15,005 nucleotides of DNA, taken from positions 1 to 15,005 of the forward strand of contig CAYRFV010000127.1 in NCBI GenBank assembly GCA_964423545.1. Direction: 5' to 3'. Made by a program: the position numbers and the translations under genes. The notes below the pieces were generated by a model, which was given only the letters and a program-made list of their open reading frames with translations, was not told where the DNA came from and searched no databases. The stretch is from JALOOE01 sp964423545 (GTDB lineage Bacteria > Chloroflexota > Anaerolineae > CG2-30-64-16). This document shows, piece after piece, positions 1-5,560 of this stretch; position 1 is the first letter of the stretch, and each line of letters starts with the position of its first letter.

Positions 1-196
1 TCGGCGTGAGGGGCGCCGGTTCACCGATGATCCTTCTACCCAGTTCGCACGACGCCAGCAGGTGAAGCTGCTCGGTCAGGCGTCGATTCTGGATATCCAT
101 GAACTCGTCAGTGGATAGGTCGAAGAATCCACAGTACCGTTGCCAGAACTCATCACGGCGGCCTTGTCTGAGTAGTTCAACTGCGCTGGTCATCAT
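1..196 (-). CDS. GH3-like acyl-adenylating protein, N-terminal part (runs off left edge)
   Basis: About 65 codons are visible, reading leftwards from a double ATG (194-196 and 191-193). An AGAAAGGA Shine-Dalgarno lies 5 nt before the first ATG and 8 nt before the second, so either can be the start. The peptide begins MMTSAVELLRQGRRDEFWQR, then has a CGFFDLS motif, an FMDIQ motif and a CELGRRIIG motif. This resembles the N-terminus of bacterial proteins annotated as GH3 auxin-responsive promoter family, which are adenylate-forming enzymes of the firefly-luciferase superfamily that join acyl groups to amino acids in plants. The bacterial substrates are mostly unknown. The ATP-binding motifs would lie outside the window, so the catalytic call rests on N-terminal resemblance only. 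It starts 46 nt after the stop of the methyltransferase on the same strand, so the two are probably co-transcribed. Confidence 0.6.
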   Translation of the reverse strand, partial: MMTSAVELLRQGRRDEFWQRYCGFFDLSTDEFMDIQNRRLTEQLHLLASCELGRRIIGEPAPLTP

Positions 197-242
197 GAGC
201 ATCCTTTCTGGTTAAGGCGGCAGGGACGCAGTCGAGCGGGCA

Positions 243-1049
243 TTACGAGTTCACCCGTGCCCTTATCAACAGACCTTTGGGATAGAAGTTTCGCCGTCCC
301 GGGATCTCGACGATCGTGATATCGGTGAAGTCCTCGTCGGACAAGTATGTGCGCCATTCCGGGGCGGTGCGCAAGTTGTGAATGGCATCCATCTCGGCGC
401 GGATGCGTGTGCGGCTGTAGGCCAGGCCGAAAAAGAGAAACATGAATGCCAGGCCCAGCTTGCCGCGCGACGATCGCCAGACGGACGCCGCGCCGACGTC
501 GGCCATGAGCAGCCAGCCGCCCGGGCTGAGCACGCGCTTCATCTGGTGCACCAGCTGGTTCGCATGCATGTGATGCATTCCCAGACCGCAGGTCACTACG
601 TCGAATGCGCCGGGGCCGAACGGCATGACCATGCCCGATCCGCAGACCAAGCGAATCTGCGCCGACCGATCCGTCGACTTGACACTCTCCCGGCCCTGAG
701 CGAGCATGGCGGGCGTGATGTCGAGCCCGACCACATGGGCAATCCCGGGCGCCCGCCGAACGATTTGCAGCGGGATCATCGCCGTGCCGGTCGCCACATC
801 GAGGACGCGCGCGCCGTCGTTGAGAGGAATGATGTCGAGGAAGCGGTCGACAAACTCGCGATAACCGATGCCCCACAGGAGGCGAAGCTCATGATCCATG
901 GTCGCTTCATAGCGGGGCGCGAGTTCCGTGAACGCATCCAGGACCACCTCCGGCCTGACGCCGCCGGCCTCAGCCGCCGGCGCTGCGGCCCTTCGAGGCC
1001 TGACTTTGATGAGCCGGGCAGCCGGTCGGAACAGGTCGGAGAACGTCAC
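243..1049 (-). CDS. class I SAM-dependent methyltransferase (UbiE-like)
   Basis: Probable small-molecule methyltransferase. From the GTG start proposed here the protein has 268 residues. SAM-binding motif I is VLDVATGTA (about 82-90), the acidic end of strand 2 is VVGLD (about 106-110), motif II is FDVVTCGLGMHHM, and motif III is RVLSPGGWLLMADV. A hydrophobic stretch follows (LGLAFMFLFFGLAY) and could contact a membrane or a lipid-like substrate. I chose GTG at 1047-1049 because AAGGAG (1059-1064) sits 9 nt upstream. The frame stays open to another possible start at 1169, but that has no ribosome site and the added residues look unlike the family. The ubiquinone/menaquinone-type methyltransferase fold is clear; the substrate is not. 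It heads a two-gene unit with the GH3-like gene, suggesting a shared small-molecule pathway (inference). Confidence 0.8.
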   Translation of the reverse strand: MTFSDLFRPAARLIKVRPRRAAAPAAEAGGVRPEVVLDAFTELAPRYEATMDHELRLLWGIGYREFVDRFLDIIPLNDGARVLDVATGTAMIPLQIVRRAPGIAHVVGLDITPAMLAQGRESVKSTDRSAQIRLVCGSGMVMPFGPGAFDVVTCGLGMHHMHANQLVHQMKRVLSPGGWLLMADVGAASVWRSSRGKLGLAFMFLFFGLAYSRTRIRAEMDAIHNLRTAPEWRTYLSDEDFTDITIVEIPGRRNFYPKGLLIRARVNS

Positions 1050-1289
1050 GGCGCTAAGCTCCTTGCCGATTGTCTCCTCCTCACCGATTGCAAGTTGGCA
1101 ACGCCACAGGCCGGGGCTCATCGCAGGCGCCCGGATCGCAACCAGCAACGTCGAGCAGTCGGCGCGCATTCGCGGTCGAATCCCTCACTGCAAACGCACC
1201 GTGTGCCGGTTCGATACGCCTGTGAGCCATATTCCAATTCTGGATGCAGAACATACACCAGGTTGCCCGGATGTGCAAATCGCACTATG

Positions 1290-1309
1290 TCTGTAATGCA
1301 GTCTGTAAT
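1290..1309. repeat. direct repeat TCTGTAAT x2, 12-bp period (possible operator)
   Basis: TCTGTAAT occurs at 1290-1297 and again at 1302-1309, start to start 12 bp apart, close to one helical turn. It lies about 45 bp upstream of the -35 box of the plus promoter and between the two divergent genes. Position and spacing suit a transcription-factor site, but no family can be named and chance occurrence in AT-rich DNA is possible. Confidence 0.35.
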
Positions 1310-1354
1310 ACATTATGCTTAATATTAAAGTTCATTAAAAACATATGTATTAAC

Positions 1355-1383
1355 TTGACAAATCGCCAGACCTACAATAAAAT
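1355..1383 (+). promoter_or_regulatory. sigma-70-type promoter of the secreted-protein gene
   Basis: A perfect -35 box TTGACA (1355-1360) is separated by exactly 17 bp from TAAAAT (1378-1383), which matches the -10 consensus at 5 of 6 positions. The predicted transcript starts near 1390 and has a leader of about 65 nt before the ATG at 1456. Confidence 0.75.
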
Positions 1384-1400
1384 ACTGCTATGCCACACGT

Positions 1401-1418
1401 CTGCGTTCCACCACGCAG
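1401..1418 (+). other. leader hairpin in the 5' UTR of the secreted-protein gene
   Basis: CTGCGT (1401-1406) and ACGCAG (1413-1418) form a perfect 6-bp stem with a 6-nt loop (TCCACC). It lies between the predicted transcription start and the ribosome site. It may stabilise the 5' end of the mRNA; no riboswitch architecture is apparent. Confidence 0.4.
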
Positions 1419-1455
1419 GGCATGCGCTTCATCTATATGCATATGGGAGGGATCA

Positions 1456-2433
1456 ATGAAAAGGCTTCTTCCGTTGTTCTGCATCCTGATCCTCGTGTTT
1501 GCGCCGGCCGGCGCGGCCTCGGCTGAACCACCGCAGCCTGATGTCTTTTCGACCACCGGCTACACGACTAACCTTGCTCCGATACCTGTGGGACCGACTT
1601 CGCTGCCCACTGAATTCGAAATCCTGGCGCCGAGTCTCTATGCGAAGTTTCACATCAAGGCGCAGGGCGGGCCGGCCGTCGACAATGATGCTCAGTGCAG
1701 CGCCATCTACGGAGTTCCCACCTGCTCAGCTCTCTGCATCGGTTTCGGCGTCCCGTCATGTGGCGCGGCGGGCTTCTTCGACGGATCATTCACGTTCGAT
1801 GAGTGGGGGATCGTCGACCTCATAACTTATGCAGGCGCTAACCACGGGCTCCTGGACATCACGACATCGGCCGGAGTGGCCAAAGCACGCTTCGGAGGGA
1901 ACGCCTCGCTCACGGGGGTCAGCGGCAGCTTCAGCTTCCTCAAGGGCAGCGGAGACTATCACAACCTCAAAGGCGGGGGCACGTATGCAGGCGGCGCCGG
2001 GTTGGTCTTCAGGGTAGACTATGCGCCGTGCGGCGGCAAGGGCGGTCCGGCGTGCCCGGCCAGCCGCTGCGCCGTCTTCGGGGATGATCTGAAGATGGGG
2101 AACAGCAAGGCGGAATGGCGAATCGACAACGAAGGCGAGCAGACGACCACGCTCAACACGCTGTTCATCTATTGGCCGTCGGAGAATGGCGACTTGCAGA
2201 AGGTGAGGCTGGGCGGCAAGGTTCTCTGGGACGGCTCGAAGCCGGCCCCTGCCGTCGAACTCATGCTGGACACCGATGCCGGGAACCGTGAGATCAAAGC
2301 CGGCAAGTCCGAGAAACTAACGCTGGAATTCGCCAACAAGAAGATCAGCCAGGAAGCCAGCGACTATACGATCCTGGCCAGCTTCGACGGAGCTTGCGCA
2401 GTGCCCTTCGTGGCTTTCCAGGGCATCCCTTGA
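1456..2433 (+). CDS. secreted two-domain beta-rich protein of unknown function
   Basis: 325 residues with a Sec signal peptide: K2R3, hydrophobic LLPLFCILILVFA, and likely cleavage after ASA (residue 23). The start is ATG 1456, which has GGAGGG a few bases upstream and places the signal peptide at the N-terminus. The middle part has a glycine-rich motif FLKGSGDYHNLKGGGTYAG (about 160-180), reminiscent of the small beta-barrel of allene-oxide-cyclase/dirigent-like proteins. The C-terminal part has WPSENGDLQKVRLGGKVLWDG and later IKAGKSEKLTLEF, resembling a beta-sandwich module seen in many extracellular bacterial proteins. The mature protein has eight cysteines in two clusters and near the C-terminus, suggesting disulfides and an extracytoplasmic location. 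No enzyme motif or LPXTG/lipobox anchor is seen. It has its own strong promoter and stands alone, so it is probably monocistronic. Confidence 0.85.
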   Translation: MKRLLPLFCILILVFAPAGAASAEPPQPDVFSTTGYTTNLAPIPVGPTSLPTEFEILAPSLYAKFHIKAQGGPAVDNDAQCSAIYGVPTCSALCIGFGVPSCGAAGFFDGSFTFDEWGIVDLITYAGANHGLLDITTSAGVAKARFGGNASLTGVSGSFSFLKGSGDYHNLKGGGTYAGGAGLVFRVDYAPCGGKGGPACPASRCAVFGDDLKMGNSKAEWRIDNEGEQTTTLNTLFIYWPSENGDLQKVRLGGKVLWDGSKPAPAVELMLDTDAGNREIKAGKSEKLTLEFANKKISQEASDYTILASFDGACAVPFVAFQGIP

Positions 2434-2515
2434 TCGCATCGCTTTGCATCCGTCCGGGCTGCTTGCAGCTCGCTCTGGGCGGGTCGCTTCGGAGCGCGCG
2501 GTGAGCGGTCGCACA

Positions 2516-2548
2516 ACACGCCGGGATTTGCGCAGGGTCCCGGCGTGT
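2516..2548. terminator. hairpin between convergent genes (likely bidirectional terminator)
   Basis: ACACGCCGGGA (2516-2526) and TCCCGGCGTGT (2538-2548) form a perfect 11-bp GC-rich stem with an 11-nt loop. It sits between the plus gene ending at 2433 and the minus gene ending at 2551. Neither side has a long U tract, so strict intrinsic termination is uncertain, but its placement strongly suggests a shared terminator or 3'-end stabiliser. Confidence 0.65.
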
Positions 2549-2550
2549 CG

Positions 2551-3096
2551 CTATGCCGCGATCACGGTCTGCCGCACGATCTGCGGATCGCTGAACACGT
2601 CCTCCACATCTACGGCTTTGGTTGAAAAGCTCCAGACCACAGCCCCTTCGGGACCTGCCTGGAACCAGTGCAGCGTGTTCGGGGGGAAAGTCACCTGATC
2701 TCCGGCGCGGAGCAGCGTCTCGCACCAGACGGTGAAGGCGCGGCGGCGGTGGGCAGGCGGCCGGCCCAACGGCTTCGGCGCCGGCTCGCCGGGACCATAG
2801 ACGTACAGCTCGCCCCACGCGCAGCGAAGCGTCTCTTCCTTGCCCTCATAGGCGCCCAAGCGGGGGTGCGCGTGCTCCGGCAGCGTCTGTCCGGGCGTCA
2901 GCGCCAGCAGTTTCGCCGCGATCTTGTCGGTGTTCACCAGTGTCAGGATCTGCGCGCCGCTGCTCGCCAACTCGCCTAACCCGAAGTCAGCAACCTCGAT
3001 TGCCGCCAGCTCACCGGGTCGGAAGGCCAGTCCCGTCCGCTCAAGCAGTTCGGCTGCTCGCGCCTGGGCCTGCCGATATTCGGCTTGTGTGATCAT
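2551..3096 (-). CDS. D-lyxose ketol-isomerase family cupin
   Basis: 181 residues, a single cupin barrel. The metal ligands expected for the D-lyxose isomerase family (aldose-ketose isomerase acting on lyxose/xylulose and mannose/fructose) are visible: H75 and H77 in PEHAHP, a Glu in GKEETLRCAWG (87/88), and H143 in PPNTLHWFQAG. The GKEET..C.WG signature and the closing FSTK...D.FSDPQI..Q segment also fit. The start is ATG 3094-3096, with GGAG 8 nt upstream; it overlaps the stop of the upstream BKACE remnant as ATGA, so it was translated by coupling to that gene. An open frame continues upstream to 3375 but the extra sequence is antisense-like low-complexity Arg/Gly/Pro. As last gene of the operon it would convert a cytoplasmic sugar for entry into pentose metabolism. 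The exact sugar is inference. Confidence 0.85.
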   Translation of the reverse strand: MITQAEYRQAQARAAELLERTGLAFRPGELAAIEVADFGLGELASSGAQILTLVNTDKIAAKLLALTPGQTLPEHAHPRLGAYEGKEETLRCAWGELYVYGPGEPAPKPLGRPPAHRRRAFTVWCETLLRAGDQVTFPPNTLHWFQAGPEGAVVWSFSTKAVDVEDVFSDPQIVRQTVIAA

Positions 3097-3433
3097 GGCT
3101 TTGGCTCCGCAGGCCGCGCGCATCCCAACAGGCTGCGCACCTCGGCGGGCGTGGCCGGCTCGCGTCCGAGCTCGCGGCCCATGCGCACCAGTCGCTCGAT
3201 CAACTGCGCATTGCTCGTCGCCAGCTCGCCGGGACGATAGTCGGGATGGTCCTCGAACCCGGCGCGCACATGTCCCCCCAGGTTCAGGGCCAGGACCGAC
3301 ATGCGCAGGTCGCTCCCGCCGTGGCCCACCACACCCCAAAGTGACCCGATGGGGAGAGATCGAGGCCCGGCACACCCTGGGCCATGTAGGGCGGAATGCC
3401 TGGCGCCACTGTGACGAAAAGTTTGTCTGTCAT
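3093..3433 (-). pseudogene. BKACE (beta-keto acid cleavage enzyme, DUF849) remnant with internal deletion
   Basis: From ATG 3431-3433 the frame reads MTDKLFVTVAPGIPPYMAQG then VPGLDLSP, like the N-terminus of BKACE proteins. It then runs into unrelated sequence (SGHFGVWWATAG). In a different frame, starting within the same few bases (about 3350-3362), the family's C-terminus appears: LPIGSLWGVVG, then LALNLGGHVRAGFED, then SNAQLIERLVRMGRELGRE, stopping at TGA 3093. Intact BKACE proteins are about 270-300 residues; here only some 28 N-terminal and 85 C-terminal codons remain. About 170 central codons, carrying most of the TIM barrel and its zinc ligands, are missing and the ends are out of frame. 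The 5' end follows the GIY-YIG gene by 4 nt and the 3' end overlaps the D-lyxose isomerase start by ATGA, so it was a normal operon member. It is a deletion scar or an assembly collapse; no active enzyme is expected. Confidence 0.75.
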
Positions 3434-3437
3434 GTCC

Positions 3438-3968
3438 TCAACTGGTCTCCGAAGTGGGGTCGGCCAGCCAACTCTTGCGGCGGTCCGCCTGAACCGCGCG
3501 CCGGGCTTCGCCGATCAGCTTGGCCAGGCTGCGAGAGCAGCGGAGGATGCGCCCGGGCGGCGCATAGCCTTGGGGCAACGGCGTGGGGCATCGATTAAGC
3601 TGTTCGTTGAAACACGGCGCCACGCGCTCAATCAGCGCGCGTTCGGCGGCATCCAGGTCGTGCCCGACGCTGGCGAAGGCGGCGGAGCGGGAATCGTGCA
3701 GCTCGACGATGAATCGCATCGAGGTGGGCCAGTTGCACAGGATGAAGCGGCCCAGCACCGAGCGGCCCTTGAAGCCATCCACGATATGCTGCCACACCTG
3801 ATCGAACGCGGCGTAGGACTGTCCCACATAGAAAACAACCGCTTCGTCTCGGCACAGGTACAGATCGTGAGATCGCCATCCGGAAGGGCAGCGCTGTTCT
3901 GTGAGCAGGAATTCCTTGACCGGTACGACGATGGGTTCGTTGGCCGCCGGACTATCCACCCTGTACAT
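3438..3968 (-). CDS. GIY-YIG nuclease-like protein
   Basis: 176 residues. A GIY-YIG-type core is recognisable: DLYLCRDEAVVFYVGQS (about 35-51) corresponds to the paired GIY and YIG strands in variant form (LYL and FYVG). A helix with an HI..G.KG segment follows, then a strand RFIVELHD, then DLDAAERALIERVAPCFNEQLN (about 105-125), which provides the conserved Glu and the P..N ending of the domain. The C-terminal 45 residues are basic. The start is ATG 3966-3968, directly preceded by AGGAGAGGGGGC. The frame is open upstream to 4307, but that segment belongs to a separate, broken DUF1801 gene. Such small proteins are found alone in many genomes; whether it cuts DNA is unknown, and its link to the sugar genes may be positional only. 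Confidence 0.7.
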   Translation of the reverse strand: MYRVDSPAANEPIVVPVKEFLLTEQRCPSGWRSHDLYLCRDEAVVFYVGQSYAAFDQVWQHIVDGFKGRSVLGRFILCNWPTSMRFIVELHDSRSAAFASVGHDLDAAERALIERVAPCFNEQLNRCPTPLPQGYAPPGRILRCSRSLAKLIGEARRAVQADRRKSWLADPTSETS

Positions 3969-3987
3969 GCCCCCTCTCCTGAGGATA

Positions 3988-4006
3988 CCGGCCAACTCAT
4001 GGCCGG
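3988..4006. other. perfect hairpin just upstream of the GIY-YIG gene
   Basis: CCGGCCA (3988-3994) and TGGCCGG (4000-4006) make a 7-bp stem with a 5-nt loop. In the minus-strand transcript it lies about 20 nt before the start codon at 3968, next to the ribosome site. It could end transcripts from the upstream genes or affect translation; there is no U tract. Confidence 0.4.
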
Positions 4007-4116
4007 CGTCCGCCTGCCTGCAGGCCGCCTGCGTCGGCTGATTCGGGGCGGCGAAGGCCGACCTGTCCGCTGCGGCAGCGACCCTGGTCGCCCACAGCGA
4101 AGACGCGACTGGCGCG

Positions 4117-4307
4117 CTAGACCCAACCCCGTTCGACATGATCAGCCCGGCGAAAAAGACCTCTTTCCGCTTCCGTCCAGCGATCACGAGCGGCTTCACA
4201 GACCAGAGATCGAGATAGCGTTCGGTGTCGGTCTTCGGAACCAGGGGCGGCCGATAGGCCTTGAGCAGCGGTCTGATCGCCGCGAAAACCGCCTGGGGGT
4301 CTCCCAC
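4117..4307 (-). pseudogene. DUF1801-family gene remnant with internal deletion
   Basis: From GTG 4305-4307 (AAAGGAG about 11 nt upstream) the frame encodes MGDPQAVFAAIRPLLKAYRP, then PPLVPKTDT, YLDLWSVKPLVIAGRKRKEV and FFAGLI. This matches my memory of the N-terminal half of DUF1801-domain proteins (about 120-130 residues), which continue with a YVGFY.MPVY segment and end in a Y.ERGWV-like tail. Here the frame instead becomes Ala/Ser-rich and runs on into the GIY-YIG gene. A second frame, a few bases after the break, reads ERGWV then TAG (4117-4119), just like the family's C-terminal end. So about 60-70 central codons appear lost with a frame change. The gene starts 22 nt after the sugar isomerase stop, as an operon member would. 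The tail match is only five residues, so the exact boundary is inference; the truncation itself is clear. Confidence 0.6.
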
Positions 4308-4329
4308 GAGAGCCCCTCTCCTTTCATTG

Positions 4330-5289
4330 CTACAGCAGCGCGCGAAACAACTGGCGGTATGCCCGTCCCGGATCCCCCTCCTGAATCATCGCCTCCAGCC
4401 TCGCCATCCCGATCTTGTCCACCAACTGGTCGGCGATTTTCACCGCCTCGATGGAGGTCTGCATCCCCTCGGCGATGTCGCCGTCGCGCACGATCACATC
4501 GTAGGAGAACCAGCCATCCCACTTCAGCCGGCGCAGGTAGAACATCACCTCGATCAGGTCCCAGAAGTTCACCGTACCCGGCATCATGTCCCAGTCCCAC
4601 TCGCGTGCGTTGTCGTTGAAGTGAACATAAAAGAGCTTGCCCGCCAGCGCGGCCAGGCTGAGCGCCTCGGCCGGGGTCTCCTTGACCACCAGCGCGTGCC
4701 CCACATCCATCGTCACGCCCACGTTCGGCAGACCGATTCGCTCGACCATGTAGAGGGACCGGCCCATGTCGGAGAGAACGTTGGCATTGCGCGACTCGTT
4801 CAGCTTGTACTCCAGGCTGACACGAATCTCCGGACGGTGGCGGGCGCCCTCTCGGATGCATTCCTCCATCCAGCCCCACTGCTTGAGGTAGTCCACCTCG
4901 AAGCTGTAGTTGTGGCCGTCGATCAGCGGGCAGCACGAGATCATAGCGGCGCCGAACTCGACTGCCAGATCCATCGCCACCCGCATTTCCTCGACGGCCT
5001 GGCGTCGAAGCTCGGGGTCGGGGTTGGTGAACGAGCCGCGCTGCCAGCGTTTTTCCTGCTTGACATTCAGATTGACCGCCGAGATCGTCAGTCCGCTCTC
5101 CTTGATGATGCGGATCGTCTCCACCATATTCCTGAACTCGGACGGGTAGACGATCTCGATGCCGTCAGCCTGTGTCACCTGCTTCGCCAGGTCCAGCCGG
5201 CCTGCCAGATCGCGTGCGCTCTGGTATTCGTGGAAGCGGTCGGCCACGCGGCCCATCATGCCGACCATCAGCGCGTGTTTGATTGCCAT
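4330..5289 (-). CDS. sugar phosphate isomerase/epimerase (xylose isomerase-like TIM barrel)
   Basis: 319 residues of the AP-endonuclease-2/xylose-isomerase-like TIM barrel, the fold used by tagatose epimerases, hydroxypyruvate isomerases and sugar isomerases. Likely metal and catalytic residues appear at the usual strand ends: E160 (VSLEYK), D195 and H198 (TMDVGHA), H223 (VHFNDN) and D264 (SYDV). Strand 2 carries DGIEIVYP. There is no signal peptide, so it is cytoplasmic. The start is ATG 5287-5289, with GAGGA about 11 nt upstream. It begins after a 261-bp spacer filled with hairpin repeats, so it may start a separate transcript or be reached by read-through. The downstream DUF1801 remnant follows by 22 nt. 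The substrate is unknown; neighbouring transketolase and lyxose isomerase genes point to a pentose, hexose or branched sugar. Confidence 0.85.
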   Translation of the reverse strand: MAIKHALMVGMMGRVADRFHEYQSARDLAGRLDLAKQVTQADGIEIVYPSEFRNMVETIRIIKESGLTISAVNLNVKQEKRWQRGSFTNPDPELRRQAVEEMRVAMDLAVEFGAAMISCCPLIDGHNYSFEVDYLKQWGWMEECIREGARHRPEIRVSLEYKLNESRNANVLSDMGRSLYMVERIGLPNVGVTMDVGHALVVKETPAEALSLAALAGKLFYVHFNDNAREWDWDMMPGTVNFWDLIEVMFYLRRLKWDGWFSYDVIVRDGDIAEGMQTSIEAVKIADQLVDKIGMARLEAMIQEGDPGRAYRQLFRALL

Positions 5290-5339
5290 GGATGCACGAT
5301 CCTCTGGTTGGTTGTGGATGAACCAGGTCGGTCGCCTGG

Positions 5340-5535
5340 ACCCTCATCCTGGCCCTCTCCTGCGCGGGGAGAGGGGAGGGAGCCTCCCGCCGCTCTCCCG
5401 GCTCGACCTTCACCTCTCGCCTTCGCCGGGTGAGGGCTGGAGCGCCTCGCCCCTGCGGGGAGCGGGTCCGCCAATACCTCGCCGGGAACGGGCTTGCCTG
5501 GGGCGCTTCGCCCTGTAGGGGCGAGGTTGGGTCAG
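5340..5535. repeat. cluster of GC-rich hairpin repeats (REP/MITE-like spacer)
   Basis: A run of imperfect hairpins in an intergenic gap. CCCTCTCC (5353-5360) pairs with GGAGAGGG (5368-5375). Then come a CACC/GGTG-bounded hairpin (about 5411-5432), a CTCGCCCC...GGGGAGCGGG hairpin (about 5446-5465) and a TTCGCCC...GGGGCGA hairpin (about 5507-5524). The opening CCCTCATCCTGGCCCTCTCC is typical of short dispersed elements that I recall in many GC-rich genomes, where multiple copies lie between genes. The related units within this one gap support tandem or nested insertion. No transposase is present. Frames open through this stretch are not coding. Confidence 0.6.
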
Positions 5536-5560
5536 GGGGCGTGCCCAGGATCAAGCCCCC
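5535..5560 (-). terminator. hairpin across the 3' end of the GH-like gene
   Basis: GGGGGC (5535-5540) pairs with GCCCCC (5555-5560), a 6-bp stem spanning the stop codon of the GH-like gene (5551-5553). It could weaken transcription into the repeat spacer. There is no U tract, so the call is tentative. Confidence 0.35.

Larger units (their letters stand above)
1050..1455. other. divergent intergenic region with AT-rich core
   Basis: Roughly 400 bases between the methyltransferase (minus) and the secreted-protein gene (plus). Bases 1281-1390 contain 33 G/C of 110 (30%), in sharp contrast to the surroundings. The core holds a direct octamer repeat, short palindromes (TTAATATTAA at 1319-1328, ACATATGT at 1341-1348, ATATGCATAT at 1435-1444) and a clear plus-strand promoter. 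I see no convincing coding potential in it. The portion 1050-1169 could be coding if the methyltransferase uses an earlier start. A minus-strand promoter for the methyltransferase must be here but I cannot place one with confidence. Confidence 0.6.

Noticed and set aside
378..1322. Long plus-strand open frame opposite the methyltransferase
   Set aside because: Antisense shadow caused by GC-rich codons; composition is His/Arg-rich with no family resemblance.
2551..3375. Longer 274-residue form of the lyxose isomerase
   Set aside because: The upstream extension overlaps the BKACE remnant in another frame, is Arg/Gly/Pro-rich and lacks a ribosome site; ATG 3096 overlaps the upstream stop as expected.
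3093..3433. Programmed frameshift in the BKACE gene
   Set aside because: A one-base slip would not restore the roughly 170 missing central residues; deletion explains both the frame change and the loss.
3438..4307. A single 289-residue minus-strand protein joining DUF1801-like and GIY-YIG-like parts
   Set aside because: The GIY-YIG part has its own ATG (3968) with a strong ribosome site, and the intervening stretch is Ala/Ser-rich filler downstream of an apparent deletion junction.
4261..5433. Long plus-strand open frame opposite the sugar isomerase
   Set aside because: Antisense to a clear TIM-barrel gene and extends into the hairpin repeats; no recognisable motif.
5340..5535. CRISPR array
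   Set aside because: The repeats are imperfect hairpins of varying sequence and spacing without constant direct repeats or uniform spacers.
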